Source: Amycolatopsis lurida
GTDB taxonomy: Bacteria; Actinomycetota; Actinomycetes; Mycobacteriales; Pseudonocardiaceae
Reading direction: 5' to 3'
DNA: 64,000 nucleotides
NCBI RefSeq assembly: GCF_900105055.1
Contig: NZ_FNTA01000004.1
Coordinates: 2,945,501-3,009,500, forward strand
In this document: piece after piece, positions 39,808-48,075 of the stretch
Layout: the number at the start of each line of letters is the position of its first letter
Numbering within the stretch: the stretch's first letter is position 1
Program-made: the position numbers and the translations under genes
Notes under the pieces: model-generated
Seen by the model: the letters and a program-made list of their open reading frames with translations, nothing else
Databases searched by the model: none
Told to the model about the DNA's origin: nothing

Positions 39808-40704
39808 TCACATGGCGCGGTAGTCGCGGAGTTCGATCTTCGGCCCGAACCTCGGACGGCGGAATCCGGCCGTCGACAGGTAGCGCACCGCGCGCTGCCG
39901 CTGGGGTGAATACGGCGCCAGCACCTCGGACATCCCCACGTCGTCGAGTTTCGTCCCGACCAGCGCGTGCCCGACCATCGACGGGATGTTGTAGTCGCCG
40001 AAGCTCACCGCGTCCGGGTCTCCCCAGGCACGTTGCGCGATCTCCGCCGCGGTCCACACGCCGATTCCGGGCACCTTCCGCAGCCAGGCCCGGCCTTCGG
40101 CACCCTTCAGTTCGACGGCCTTTTCCAGCCGTGACGCGACGCGGGCAGCGGCGATCAGTGTCGTCCGCCGTTTCAGGTCCACCCCGGCGCGATGCCACTT
40201 CCAGTCCACAATGGATCGGATGGCGACGGGTGTCGGCGGCACGCGCAGCCGCGCCGGGCCCGGCCCTGGCGCCTGCTCTCCGAACCAGCGGCACAGCTCG
40301 CCCCACGACCGCAGCGCCTCCGTGCTGGTCACCTTCTGCTCCAGCACGGCGAGCACCAGCGCGTCCCACACCCGGCCGGTCGAACCGAGGCGCAATCCCG
40401 GGTTCCGGCGCCGCGCCGACGCGATGACGTCGTGGTGCGCGACGAATTCGGAGTCGTCGTCATGCGCGCCCAGCATCGCCGGAACGCCTTCGAGGAGCCT
40501 GTCCGCGCCGGGTCCCCAGGCCTCCGCCTCGATCTCGCCATCGGCGCGCCGCAGCAGCGCGAGCGTGCCCGCGCCGTCCGCCGTGTTGGCGGCCAGCCAG
40601 GTGACCCCGGCCTCGGTGCGGACGACGTTGGGCGAACGCGATCCCCGGCTCAGCGGCCCCAGGACCGCGTCCAGATCGAGCGAGTACCCAGGACGGAACA
40701 GCAC
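39808..40704 (-). CDS. HhH-GPD DNA glycosylase, AlkA-like
   Basis: 298 aa. The helix-hairpin-helix and catalytic region is LRKVPGIGVWTAAEIAQRAWGDPDAVSFGDYNIP: the Gly-rich hairpin is followed by an Asp in the position of the AlkA catalytic Asp. The N-terminal half resembles the AlkA beta domain (YSLDLDAVLGPLSRGSRSPN). It should excise alkylated bases, complementing Tag at 2551; it differs from AlkA in lacking any Ada-type regulatory domain. GTG start at 40704, divergent from the nucleotidyltransferase gene. Confidence 0.85.
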   Translation of the reverse strand: MLFRPGYSLDLDAVLGPLSRGSRSPNVVRTEAGVTWLAANTADGAGTLALLRRADGEIEAEAWGPGADRLLEGVPAMLGAHDDDSEFVAHHDVIASARRRNPGLRLGSTGRVWDALVLAVLEQKVTSTEALRSWGELCRWFGEQAPGPGPARLRVPPTPVAIRSIVDWKWHRAGVDLKRRTTLIAAARVASRLEKAVELKGAEGRAWLRKVPGIGVWTAAEIAQRAWGDPDAVSFGDYNIPSMVGHALVGTKLDDVGMSEVLAPYSPQRQRAVRYLSTAGFRRPRFGPKIELRDYRAM

Positions 40705-40778
40705 ACGGTGAAACTACCCGGCACTCGGCTAGGGTGAGCGGGCCACCTGAAACCGTAAGCCTACGGAGGACACCGACG

Positions 40779-41231
40779 ATGACCGAGCGACCGGCGAAGG
40801 CCTCGATCGTCAGCGGGTACTTCAACCCGCTCCACCAGGGCCATCTCGACCTGTTCGAGTCCGCGCAGGCGCGGTCCGGCTACCTGATCGTCATCGTCAA
40901 CAACGATCACCAGCAAGTCCTCAAGAAGGGCAGGGTGATCCAGACCGAGGACGTCCGCGCCAGGATCGTCCGCGCGCTGCGCATCGTCGACGACGTGTAC
41001 ATCGCCGTCGAGCAGGGGCCGGGCATCAACGAGTCGTTCGACCAGATCCGTGCGGCGTACCCCGACACGGAGCTCGAGTTCTGCAACGGCGGCGACCGGC
41101 GCAACGTCGACGAGCTCCCGGCCGATGAGGTCGAGGCGGGGGCCCGCAACAACATCTCGATGATCTACGGCATCGGCGGCACGGACAAGGCGGACTCCAG
41201 CACGCGGATCCTCTCGGACATGGAAGCCTGA
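40779..41231 (+). CDS. Cytidylyltransferase-fold nucleotidyltransferase
   Basis: 150 aa. The nucleotidyltransferase motif HxGH is present as NPLHQGHLDLF, preceded by IVSGYFNP; the second motif ISMIYGIGGTDKADSSTRIL stands in place of ISST(R/K). The size fits a single-domain glycerol-3-phosphate or nicotinamide-type transferase, but the sequence gives no firm substrate. ATG 40779 with ggagg at 40765-40769. Monocistronic. From memory, similar proteins are annotated only as adenylyltransferase/cytidyltransferase family. Confidence 0.85.
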   Translation: MTERPAKASIVSGYFNPLHQGHLDLFESAQARSGYLIVIVNNDHQQVLKKGRVIQTEDVRARIVRALRIVDDVYIAVEQGPGINESFDQIRAAYPDTELEFCNGGDRRNVDELPADEVEAGARNNISMIYGIGGTDKADSSTRILSDMEA

Positions 41232-41368
41232 GTACTGGCGGCCCGCCAACTTTTGTCGGAAGACGTTTGCGGGTCTGCTGACGGCAGCCGCACCTAGGGC
41301 CTACCCTAGACAACACACAGTCGGCCCTGAACCCAGAGGGCCCCAGGTCAGTCGGGAGGCCTAGGGGA

Positions 41369-41869
41369 ATGGACCCCCGTGCTCGGGCGGACGCCTTGCT
41401 CGCACGCGCAAGCGCGCGTGGAGCCTTCGTCGTGACACCGGACAACGCGACGTCTCCGATGGACTCCGCGAACACTCAGCAGATCCCCCGATCGGTGGTC
41501 GCCGAGATCGACCGGTCCTCGGACCCCGATACGACCACTCAGCTACCGGCTTCGTTGATCGCCGAGAACGACCACCCGCTCGCGGGGGCCGAACCGACGA
41601 CGCGGCTGGACTTGCCGCCGGCGCGGGGCGAAGGCTCGACTCAGCCGCAGCCGTATCCCCGCCGACCCGGCGCTCCCCAGCAGACCAGGCCTCTGCCCCA
41701 GGCGACGACCCCGCTCACCCGGCGGCCGCCCGCCGCGCCGGTGCAGAGCCCGTTGATCGAGCAGCCGGAGCCGGAGACCGTCGAGAACGAGGTCGGCGGC
41801 CTGGTGCCGACGGTGAAGCAGAACCCTTCGGGCCGGTCGAACCTCTCGCGCCGCCTGGACGGCATCTAG
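41369..41869 (+). CDS. Conserved-type hydrophilic protein of unknown function
   Basis: 166 aa from ATG 41369, preceded by gggagg (41355-41360). The start MDPRARADALLARASARGAF and VVTPDNATSPMDSANTQQIPRSVV look well ordered, then comes a Pro/Thr/Gln-rich middle and a basic end (GRSNLSRRLDGI). No membrane segment and no known domain. I recall similar proteins in Pseudonocardiaceae, unnamed. The upstream gap 41232-41368 (137 bases) contains no second gene. Confidence 0.75.
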   Translation: MDPRARADALLARASARGAFVVTPDNATSPMDSANTQQIPRSVVAEIDRSSDPDTTTQLPASLIAENDHPLAGAEPTTRLDLPPARGEGSTQPQPYPRRPGAPQQTRPLPQATTPLTRRPPAAPVQSPLIEQPEPETVENEVGGLVPTVKQNPSGRSNLSRRLDGI

Positions 41870-41878
41870 CCCTCGAAA

Positions 41879-41937
41879 CGTGCAAGGAAAGGCCCCTTCA
41901 TAGCAAATTTTGCCATGAAGGGGCCTTTCCTTGCACG
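41879..41937. terminator. Hairpin between convergent genes (class A)
   Basis: Arms 41879-41900 and 41916-41937 are perfect 22-bp complements (core AAGGAAAGGCCCCTTCA); the loop AGCAAATTTTGCC pairs internally as well. The arm order is the inverse of the palindrome at 1974, with an almost identical centre. It lies between two convergent stops. Confidence 0.85.
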
Positions 41938-41951
41938 CGCGAGCACCTGCA

Positions 41952-42992
41952 TCAGGAGGCCGTGATCACCCGATCGATCTCCTTGATCGCCGCTCCCCCG
42001 CCGTACGTGGCATTGGACAGCATCGCGACGTCCAGCCCTTCGGCCGGATAGTGCCGCATCAGCGAGCAGACGCCGACGTTCCCGCCGTCCTTGTAGTAGT
42101 GCCGCACCGAGCCGTCCGGCGCGAGGACGAATTCGAGGCCGAAGCCGTACCAGACACCGCTGCTGTGAAGCACCTGCGGCGTGAGGAACTCCTTCGTGCG
42201 CGCAGGGCTCAGGAGCCGTTCCTCGCGGATCGCCCGTAGCAGCCGGACGAGGTCACCGACGGTGCAGTACGCACCTCCATCGGGTGTCCCGATCGGCGGG
42301 TAGCTGAAGATGTTCTGCTTCCAGCCGGTGATCCGCTCGCCGTCGAGGATCGGGTCCCAGCCCTCGGCGACCCTCGGCGCCGGATCGCGTCGGTCGAAGA
42401 AACCCGAATCGGACATCCCCGCGCGCTCGAGCACGGTCTCCCGGACGTGGTCGCGATACGGCCTTCCGGTGATCTCCTCGATCACCAGCCCGGCGAGGAC
42501 GTAGCCCGAATTGCAGTACCGGCAGCCCTCGCCCGGGGCGAAATTCGGTGCCCGGTAAGCGAAATTGGGCAGATGATCCCGTGTGTCGACCACCGAGTAC
42601 ACCGGCTTGTCGACCCACAACGCCTCGTAACTCTCGCCCGCTTCCTCGTCGGCGTCGTCGGCGATCCCGGACGTGTGCGTGAGCAGCTGCCGCGTCGTCG
42701 CCCCGGGCGCGATCGCCGTGCCATCGAGGTCGATGATCTCGCCGATCGGGCGATCGAGATCCAGCCGCCCCTCGTCGGCGAGCCGCAGCGCGGCGATCGC
42801 GGTGACGACCTTCGTGATCGACGCGGTGTCGTACCGGACGTCCGGCGCGTTCGGCACCGACCAGCGGCGGCTGGCCAGGCCGTACCCGTGTTCGAACAGT
42901 GTCTCGGCTCCGCGCCGGATCAGCACGACTCCGGAGAATCGGTCCTCCCCGGCGCGTTCCGTCAACCAGGTGTCCAGTGCGGCGAAGTCCAT
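41952..42992 (-). CDS. Serine hydrolase of the class C beta-lactamase fold
   Basis: 346 aa, no signal peptide, so probably cytosolic. Catalytic SxxK is SITK (Ser58, Lys61); the Tyr-x-Asn motif is YCN within CRYCNSGYVLAGLVIEEITG; the third element is near HYYKDGGNVG, which is an atypical KTG box. This family includes esterases, D-aminopeptidases and beta-lactamase homologues; drug hydrolysis is not implied. GRPYRDHVRETVLERAGMSDSGF is the characteristic middle segment. Monocistronic. Confidence 0.85.
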   Translation of the reverse strand: MDFAALDTWLTERAGEDRFSGVVLIRRGAETLFEHGYGLASRRWSVPNAPDVRYDTASITKVVTAIAALRLADEGRLDLDRPIGEIIDLDGTAIAPGATTRQLLTHTSGIADDADEEAGESYEALWVDKPVYSVVDTRDHLPNFAYRAPNFAPGEGCRYCNSGYVLAGLVIEEITGRPYRDHVRETVLERAGMSDSGFFDRRDPAPRVAEGWDPILDGERITGWKQNIFSYPPIGTPDGGAYCTVGDLVRLLRAIREERLLSPARTKEFLTPQVLHSSGVWYGFGLEFVLAPDGSVRHYYKDGGNVGVCSLMRHYPAEGLDVAMLSNATYGGGAAIKEIDRVITAS

Positions 42993-43050
42993 GCACCGAC
43001 GGTAACGATGACGAAGAGCGGAGTCGCGCGAGTTCCGGTGGCCGGAACGG

Positions 43051-43917
43051 CTACTTCCCGCGCGTTTCGAGCTTGAGCCGCAGCGCGAGACCGGCCTTCA
43101 CCGCGAGCAGGACCGGCTTCCACAGAAGTCCGCGGTGACGGTCCGCGAGGTAGCGGTACGCACTTTCGTGGTGCACGCGCAGCATCTTCTCCGAAGCCTG
43201 CGAAGTCGAGTGCCCACCGATGTGCATGACGCTCGACGAAGGGGCGTACACGTTCAGCCAGCCCGCGCGGGTCAGCCGGTCACCGAGGTCGACATCCTCG
43301 AAGTACATGAAGTAGCGCGTGTCGAAGCCGTCGACCGAGTCGAAGGCCTCGCGGCGGAACAGCTGGCAGGACCCGGAAAGCCAGCCTGCCGTGCGCTCGA
43401 CCGGGGTGCCGGTCTCCTGCCGGTACTGCCGCGTCCACGGGTTGCCCGGCCAGATCTTGCCGAACGCCGCGTGCCCGATCCCCCGGCCGAACGACGGCAG
43501 CAGCCGGGCCGACGGGTAGACGGTGCCGTCGAGATCGTGGATGAGCGGACCGAACGCACCACCGCGCGGCCAGCGCTCGGCCACCTCCAGCAGCGCGTCG
43601 AGCGAACCGGGTTCCCATTCGAGGTCCGGGTTCACCACGACGACCCAGCCGTAGCCGTCGTCGAGTTCCGCGACACCTCGGTTGGCGGCCGTGCCGTAAC
43701 CGACGTTCTCGCCAATCCTGAGCAGCTTGACGTTGTCCCGGCGGGCGGCCTTGTCCAGCGCGTCGTCGCCCGTGGAGTCGTTGTCGGCGACGACGACCTG
43801 GACGTCCCGGTCCGTCGCCTTCTCGAGCGTGTCGAGGAACTTCTCGAGGGTTTCGCCGGGGAAGTAGGTCACGGTCACGACGGCGAGCCCGTCGCCGTAG
43901 CTGGGGTGCTCAGTCAC
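43051..43917 (-). CDS. wbbL: Rhamnosyltransferase of the arabinogalactan linker
   Basis: 288 aa from GTG 43917; a GTG at 43932 in frame would add five residues, and neither has a clear ribosome site. GT2 fold: VVTVTYFPGETLEKFLDTLEKA, VVVADNDSTGDDAL, NVGYGTAANRGVAEL, VVVNPDLEWEPG, then GWLSGSCQLFRREAFDSVDGFDTRYFMYFEDVDLGDRL. This matches the WbbL branch, which transfers rhamnose from dTDP-rhamnose to GlcNAc-PP-decaprenol to make the linker between peptidoglycan and arabinogalactan. The donor is supplied by RmlB and RmlD at 51.7-53.6 kb. Confidence 0.88.
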   Translation of the reverse strand: MTEHPSYGDGLAVVTVTYFPGETLEKFLDTLEKATDRDVQVVVADNDSTGDDALDKAARRDNVKLLRIGENVGYGTAANRGVAELDDGYGWVVVVNPDLEWEPGSLDALLEVAERWPRGGAFGPLIHDLDGTVYPSARLLPSFGRGIGHAAFGKIWPGNPWTRQYRQETGTPVERTAGWLSGSCQLFRREAFDSVDGFDTRYFMYFEDVDLGDRLTRAGWLNVYAPSSSVMHIGGHSTSQASEKMLRVHHESAYRYLADRHRGLLWKPVLLAVKAGLALRLKLETRGK

Positions 43918-44039
43918 GCGGCCATTGTCCACCCGTCACCGAACGCGACCGCGCCGCACCCACCTCGGCAGTTGCAACGCCGCAACTGAACGTGTGCACC
44001 CCGCTGCTTTCCGCAATCACCGCCGGGCAGAATGGGCCG

Positions 44040-44573
44040 ATGCCCGTGCACGCCTTCATCGACGAATCGGTGCGAGATCAGCGATACCTCTTGTGCATGA
44101 CGCTGGTCGCCCCCGCGCAGCTCGCGCCGTCGCGGCGAGAGTTGAGTTCGTTGCTGCTTCCCGGCGCACGTGAACTGCACTTCAAGAAAGAAAAGGAACC
44201 CCGCCGCAGGCGACTGATCGACCGCATAGCCGCGTTGGAAGTCACGACATCCATCTCCCTGGCTGCCTGTACCCGGAAAACAGAGGAAGAGACGAGACAG
44301 AAATGCCTCGAACGCGCTGTCGCCGACTTGCTCGCCAAGAACGCTCACCGGCTGGTGCTCGACTCGCGCGACCATCGTGATCTCCACGATCGCAGGACGA
44401 TGCAGAAAGCCCTCGGCCACCGCCCGTCCAAGACCGAGCTCACCTACGAACATCTGAACTCGACCGCCGAACCCCTGCTGTGGATTTCCGACGCGGTGGG
44501 ATGGTGTTTCGGCGCGGGCGGCACCTGGCGCCGGAGAGCGAGCCGGCTCATCGACTCGGTCATCGAGCCCTGA
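44040..44573 (+). CDS. DUF3800-like protein, possible RNase H-fold nuclease
   Basis: 177 aa from ATG 44040. The N-terminus HAFIDESVRDQRYLLCMTLVAP carries the FIDES strand with acidic pair typical of DUF3800, a predicted RNase H-like family; further acidic candidates are in RLVLDSRDHRD and DAVGWCFGAG. The middle KKEKEPRRRRLIDRIAA is strongly basic. It interrupts the cell-envelope sugar block between wbbL and the other glycosyltransferases. A classic terminator follows. Function unproven; DUF3800 genes are often accessory or linked to mobile and defence loci. Confidence 0.6.
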   Translation: MPVHAFIDESVRDQRYLLCMTLVAPAQLAPSRRELSSLLLPGARELHFKKEKEPRRRRLIDRIAALEVTTSISLAACTRKTEEETRQKCLERAVADLLAKNAHRLVLDSRDHRDLHDRRTMQKALGHRPSKTELTYEHLNSTAEPLLWISDAVGWCFGAGGTWRRRASRLIDSVIEP

Positions 44574-44580
44574 ACAGCGA

Positions 44581-44620
44581 AAAGCCCGCGAGACGACCGT
44601 CCGGACGCGTCACGGGCTTT
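44581..44620 (+). terminator. Stem-loop after the DUF3800-like gene
   Basis: AAAGCCCG (44581-44588) pairs with CGGGCTTT (44613-44620), with inner pairing in the loop; the T-run at the end makes it a typical intrinsic terminator 7 bases after the stop codon. Confidence 0.8.
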
Positions 44621-44834
44621 CATACTCGGCCCCACCGGGGCCTCGCACCTCAAGCATACCCCACCTGCCGCACCCACCCCGGGCGATAGCAAAGGTCCCT
44701 TGCTCCCCGCCGCTCCGCGAGGGGCGAGTCGTCGACATCCGACGCTCCCCATGTGGCATTGGGGTCGCCCAGCGTCCCCAATGCCACATGGGGGACATCC
44801 GTGCGCCCAGCGTCAGCGGGTACGGGGCGGAGCC
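44621..44834. other. 214-base gap with repeat elements, no gene
   Basis: It contains a TAGCAAAGGTCCCTTGCT copy at 44687-44704 and, at 44747-44793, a hairpin with perfect 18-bp arms (44747-44764 and 44776-44793, outer CCCCATGTGGCATTGGGG, 11-base loop). No plausible coding frame is seen. Confidence 0.7.
44747..44793. repeat. Perfect 18-bp-arm inverted repeat (class E)
   Basis: Left arm CCCCATGTGGCATTGGGG and its exact complement, 11-base loop. It lies between the DUF3800-like gene terminator and the convergent glycosyltransferase stop at 44835. Its sequence is unlike the class A palindromes. Confidence 0.85.
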
Positions 44835-45989
44835 TCAGCCCGCCCGCCGCTGCGCATGCCGGTACCAAGCCTTCGCGTAAGCCTCCCGATGCCGCTCCGC
44901 GGTCGTCGCCCACGAGAACTCCTTCGCCCGCCGGAGCGCCGCTTCGCCCAGCTCGGCCCGCCTCGCCGGGGCGTCGAGCAGCTCCGAGATGGCCGCCGCG
45001 ACGTCTCCGGCGCCGACCCCGCAGTAGGCGACCGCGTCCCCGCCGACCTCCGGCAGGGAGAGCCGCCGGGTCGTGAGCACGGCCGCGCCGCACGCCATCG
45101 CCTCCAGCACCGGCAGTCCGAATCCCTCGCCGAGGCTCGGGTAGGCGACCAGTTCGGAGCCACCGAGGAAGCCGGCGAGCGTGTCGAACGGCAGATATCC
45201 GGCCCGGATCACCCGCAGCCGGTGCGGTACGGCGTCGAGTGCGCGTTCGACCTGCGAATCCCAGCCCGGTTGCCCGGCCAGCACCAGCGCCGGCGGGTTC
45301 GGCCTGCCGCTCACGGCGTGTGCGAAGCCGCGGATCAGCGCGGGCACGTTCTTGCGCGGTTCCAGCGCGCCGAGGAAGGCGACGTACGGCGTTTTCCCGA
45401 GTCCGACGGCCTGCCGTGCGGCCTCGATCTCGGCGGGCGAGGGCGGATGGAACCGGTCCGGTTCGACGCCGTGGTGGATGATCTCCAGTTCGGCAGTGCG
45501 CGCCTGGCCGACGCGGTCCAGTTCGGCCGCCGTAGCGATGCTCGGCACGATGCACAGTGTCGCGCGGCGAAGCGCCGTCGCGGTCCAGGCGCGGAAGAAG
45601 CGCGCTTTCACCGAAGAGTGCAGCACCGCGTCGGTGAAGAAGGTCGCGTCGTGCAGGGTCACCACCGAAGCGGCCGGGCTGGCCAGCGGCATCGTGTAGT
45701 GCGGGGAGTGGACGACGTCGGCGGAGAGCCGCCGGACCAGCCGGGGCAGGGTCGCCTGCTCCCAGGTCAGCCTGGCCGTCCTGGTCGACGTCGACGGTGA
45801 GGTGGGCACGATCCGCGCGCCGGGCGCCAGCCGGTCGTACAGCACCGCGTCCCGTGGTTGACAGACGACGGTGATCCGCGCGCCGTCCTCGTCCAGCGCC
45901 GCGACCAGCGAATCCACGTAACGACCGACGCCACCCCGGTCCGCGGGGACGGCGGTCGCGTCGATCAGCACGCGAGGGTCTTCGGTCAC
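44835..45989 (-). CDS. GT4-family glycosyltransferase
   Basis: 384 aa from GTG 45989 (VTEDPRVLIDATAVPADRGGVGRYVDSL). GT-B fold, retaining. N-lobe: GGVGRYV, DVVHSPHYTMP, VTLHDATFFTDAVLHS. C-lobe: VAFLGALEPRKNVPALIRGFA, VLAGQPGWDS and the donor-site SLGEGFGLPVLEAMACGAAVLT with the EX7E pattern. Likely mannosyl- or similar transferase acting on envelope polysaccharide; no acceptor can be assigned. The downstream neighbour of the next gene on the same strand (49-base gap), possibly one operon. Confidence 0.85.
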   Translation of the reverse strand: MTEDPRVLIDATAVPADRGGVGRYVDSLVAALDEDGARITVVCQPRDAVLYDRLAPGARIVPTSPSTSTRTARLTWEQATLPRLVRRLSADVVHSPHYTMPLASPAASVVTLHDATFFTDAVLHSSVKARFFRAWTATALRRATLCIVPSIATAAELDRVGQARTAELEIIHHGVEPDRFHPPSPAEIEAARQAVGLGKTPYVAFLGALEPRKNVPALIRGFAHAVSGRPNPPALVLAGQPGWDSQVERALDAVPHRLRVIRAGYLPFDTLAGFLGGSELVAYPSLGEGFGLPVLEAMACGAAVLTTRRLSLPEVGGDAVAYCGVGAGDVAAAISELLDAPARRAELGEAALRRAKEFSWATTAERHREAYAKAWYRHAQRRAG

Positions 45990-46038
45990 CCTAGGAGGGT
46001 ACGGCGGCTCACGGGCCGCGCGGTGGGGAACCGACAAA

Positions 46039-47097
46039 CTACTGGCGCTGGTGGAGACCCCACACCGCGGAAGCGGCACCCCGCCAGGTGAACTCACTCG
46101 AACGGCTGAGACCACTGTCACGCAGCGCTGCCGCATGCTCCGGATGGTCCAGTACGTCACGAAGGGCATCCGCAAGCGCTTGCGCCTCGCCGACAGGGAC
46201 CGCCACGCCCGCTCCCCCGGCCACCTCGACCAGGGCAGGAACGTCCGAGTGCACCACCGGCACCCCGGCCGCCATCGCCTCGATCAGCGGCAGCCCGAAC
46301 CCCTCCGCCCGGCTCGGCATCGCCAGCACCGACGCGCCCCGCAACGTGGACGCCAGTTCCGCGTCACTCACCTTCCCCAGCACCCGGACGTCGGCGCCGT
46401 GCTCGCGCGCCAGTGCCACCGGATCGATACCGCCCCAGCCCGGCTGACCCGCCAGCACCAGCGGCACCCCGATCCGGCCGACGGCGTCGATCAGCACGTC
46501 GATGCCCTTGCGCGGCTCGATGGTTCCGATCGCGAGCACGTACCGCTCCGGCAGCGAGACCTCGGCGAACCCGGTATGCGGCCGCACACCGTGCGGGATC
46601 ACGCGCAGCGGCACGGAGACCGGAACCAGCGCGGTGAGCTCGTCCGCGATCGCTCGCGTCGGCACGGTGAGCGCGGTCGCCCGCGACGCGGCCCGCGCGA
46701 TCACCGCCTTGTGCCACGCGACGCCGCGCGGCGTCAGCGTCTCGGGATGCGTCCAGGGCACGGTGTCGTGCACCGCGACCGACAGCGTCCGCCCCTTCGG
46801 CACCCGCGCGGGCGCGAGCGGCGTCGGCGCGTGGACCGCGTCGCCACCCGGCCACCACGGCAGGCCCAGCTGCCAAGCCGCGATCAGCGCGCGGGGCGGG
46901 ATCGGCAGCACGCGCGGACCCTCGACCCCTTCGACGACGGCGGCCCCGACGTCGTCGTGGCGGGCGACCACGCTCGACACCGTCCATCCCGGCGGCGCGG
47001 TCTCGGCGAGCGCCCGCAGCAGCTCCCCGGTGTAGCGGCCGGTCCCGCCGGGGACGGGCGCCAGCAGCTGCTCGGCGAGCACGACCAGTTCGGGCAT
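46039..47097 (-). CDS. GT4-family glycosyltransferase
   Basis: 352 aa from ATG 47097. GT-B fold: AEQLLAPVPGGTGRYTGELLRAL, VHDTVPWTHPETLTPRG, VIPHGVRPHTGF, LAIGTIEPRKGIDVLIDAV, and the donor-site SRAEGFGLPLIEAMAAGVPVV. It resembles the gene at 44835 and the one at 50582 in layout (GGTGRY or TGIGRY near the N-terminus), so the three are probably an old paralogous set. Divergent from the GT2 gene at 47117 with 19 bases between the start codons. Confidence 0.85.
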   Translation of the reverse strand: MPELVVLAEQLLAPVPGGTGRYTGELLRALAETAPPGWTVSSVVARHDDVGAAVVEGVEGPRVLPIPPRALIAAWQLGLPWWPGGDAVHAPTPLAPARVPKGRTLSVAVHDTVPWTHPETLTPRGVAWHKAVIARAASRATALTVPTRAIADELTALVPVSVPLRVIPHGVRPHTGFAEVSLPERYVLAIGTIEPRKGIDVLIDAVGRIGVPLVLAGQPGWGGIDPVALAREHGADVRVLGKVSDAELASTLRGASVLAMPSRAEGFGLPLIEAMAAGVPVVHSDVPALVEVAGGAGVAVPVGEAQALADALRDVLDHPEHAAALRDSGLSRSSEFTWRGAASAVWGLHQRQ

Positions 47098-47116
47098 GGT
47101 CTCTATTCTCTCTGGC

Positions 47117-48043
47117 ATGACCAGCACCACCGTCGTCGTGGTCACCTGGCGCGGCGCCGCGCACATCACCGCCTGCCTCGACGCCCTCGCCGCGCAGTCC
47201 CGCCCGCATCGGACGCTGGTCGTCGACAACGCCTCCGACGACGGGACGGCCGCTCTGCTCGCCGCCCATCCCTCTAAGCCCGAGGTGCTGCGGCTGCGGC
47301 GCAACTCCGGTTACGCGGGCGCCATGGCCGCCGCGCTGGACAAAGTGGACACCCCGCTGATGGCCTGGCTGAACGACGACGCCGCCCCGGCCCCGGAATG
47401 GCTGGCGACCTGCGAAGACACCCTCGCCAAGGCTCCGCTCGCCGCCGCCGTGAGCGCCCGGCTGACGCTGGCCGACGGGACCGTCCAGTCGACCGGCGTC
47501 CGCCTGACCGCCGACGGCCACGGTGCCGACCTGCCTGAACCCGCCGACGAGGTCTTCGGTTTCTGCGGGGGCGCGGCCGTGCTGAACGTCGAGGCACTCC
47601 GTTTCGTCGGCGGCGTTCCGGCGTCCTATTTCTGCTATTACGAAGACACCGACACGGCGTGGAGGCTGCGGCTGGCGGGCTGGGACGTCGTGGGGGCCGA
47701 GGCCGAGGTCAGCCATCGGCATGGTGCGAGCACCCTGCCGGGCTCGGTCCCGTTCCACCTGTGGAATGAACGCAACCGCCTGCTGACCCTCCTGCGGTGC
47801 GCGCCGCGCGCGGTGGCGATCCGCCAGCTGGTGAAGTTCGCGGTCCTGACCGCGGTACTCCCCCTTCGAGGGCTCCGTCATTCCCAGAGGGCGGACGCGC
47901 CGAACTTCCGTCTGAGCCTCCGGTGCCGGGTCCTGGGCGCGGTCGCCGCCCGCCTGCCGCGCACGCTGCTCGAGCGGCGGGCCATCGGGCGGCGGGCGAC
48001 ACTGGGCCGAGGCGCGGTCTGGGACGCGTGGGCGGGCAATTAA
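47117..48043 (+). CDS. GT2-family glycosyltransferase
   Basis: 308 aa from ATG 47117. GT-A fold: VVVVTWRGAAHITACLDALAAQ, LVVDNASDDGTAALL, SGYAGAMAAALDKV, MAWLNDDAAPAPEWL and, later, ASYFCYYEDTDTAWRLRLAGW, the rhamnosyl/galactofuranosyl-transferase type EDxDxxWR motif. The C-terminal 60 residues are basic with hydrophobic patches, suggesting membrane contact. Upstream neighbour of the large GT2-GT4 fusion gene (32-base gap). Acceptor not predictable. Confidence 0.85.
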   Translation: MTSTTVVVVTWRGAAHITACLDALAAQSRPHRTLVVDNASDDGTAALLAAHPSKPEVLRLRRNSGYAGAMAAALDKVDTPLMAWLNDDAAPAPEWLATCEDTLAKAPLAAAVSARLTLADGTVQSTGVRLTADGHGADLPEPADEVFGFCGGAAVLNVEALRFVGGVPASYFCYYEDTDTAWRLRLAGWDVVGAEAEVSHRHGASTLPGSVPFHLWNERNRLLTLLRCAPRAVAIRQLVKFAVLTAVLPLRGLRHSQRADAPNFRLSLRCRVLGAVAARLPRTLLERRAIGRRATLGRGAVWDAWAGN

Positions 48044-48075
48044 GCTTGCCCCATTCGAGAGCAGGGAGTACGGCT

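Noticed and set aside
41952..42992. Beta-lactamase
   Set aside because: The class C fold is present, but there is no signal peptide and the KTG box is atypical; a general serine hydrolase is the safer call.
44574..44660. Possible tRNA or small structured RNA
   Set aside because: The stem at 44581-44620 is a simple terminator; no cloverleaf, anticodon arm or T-loop sequence could be found.
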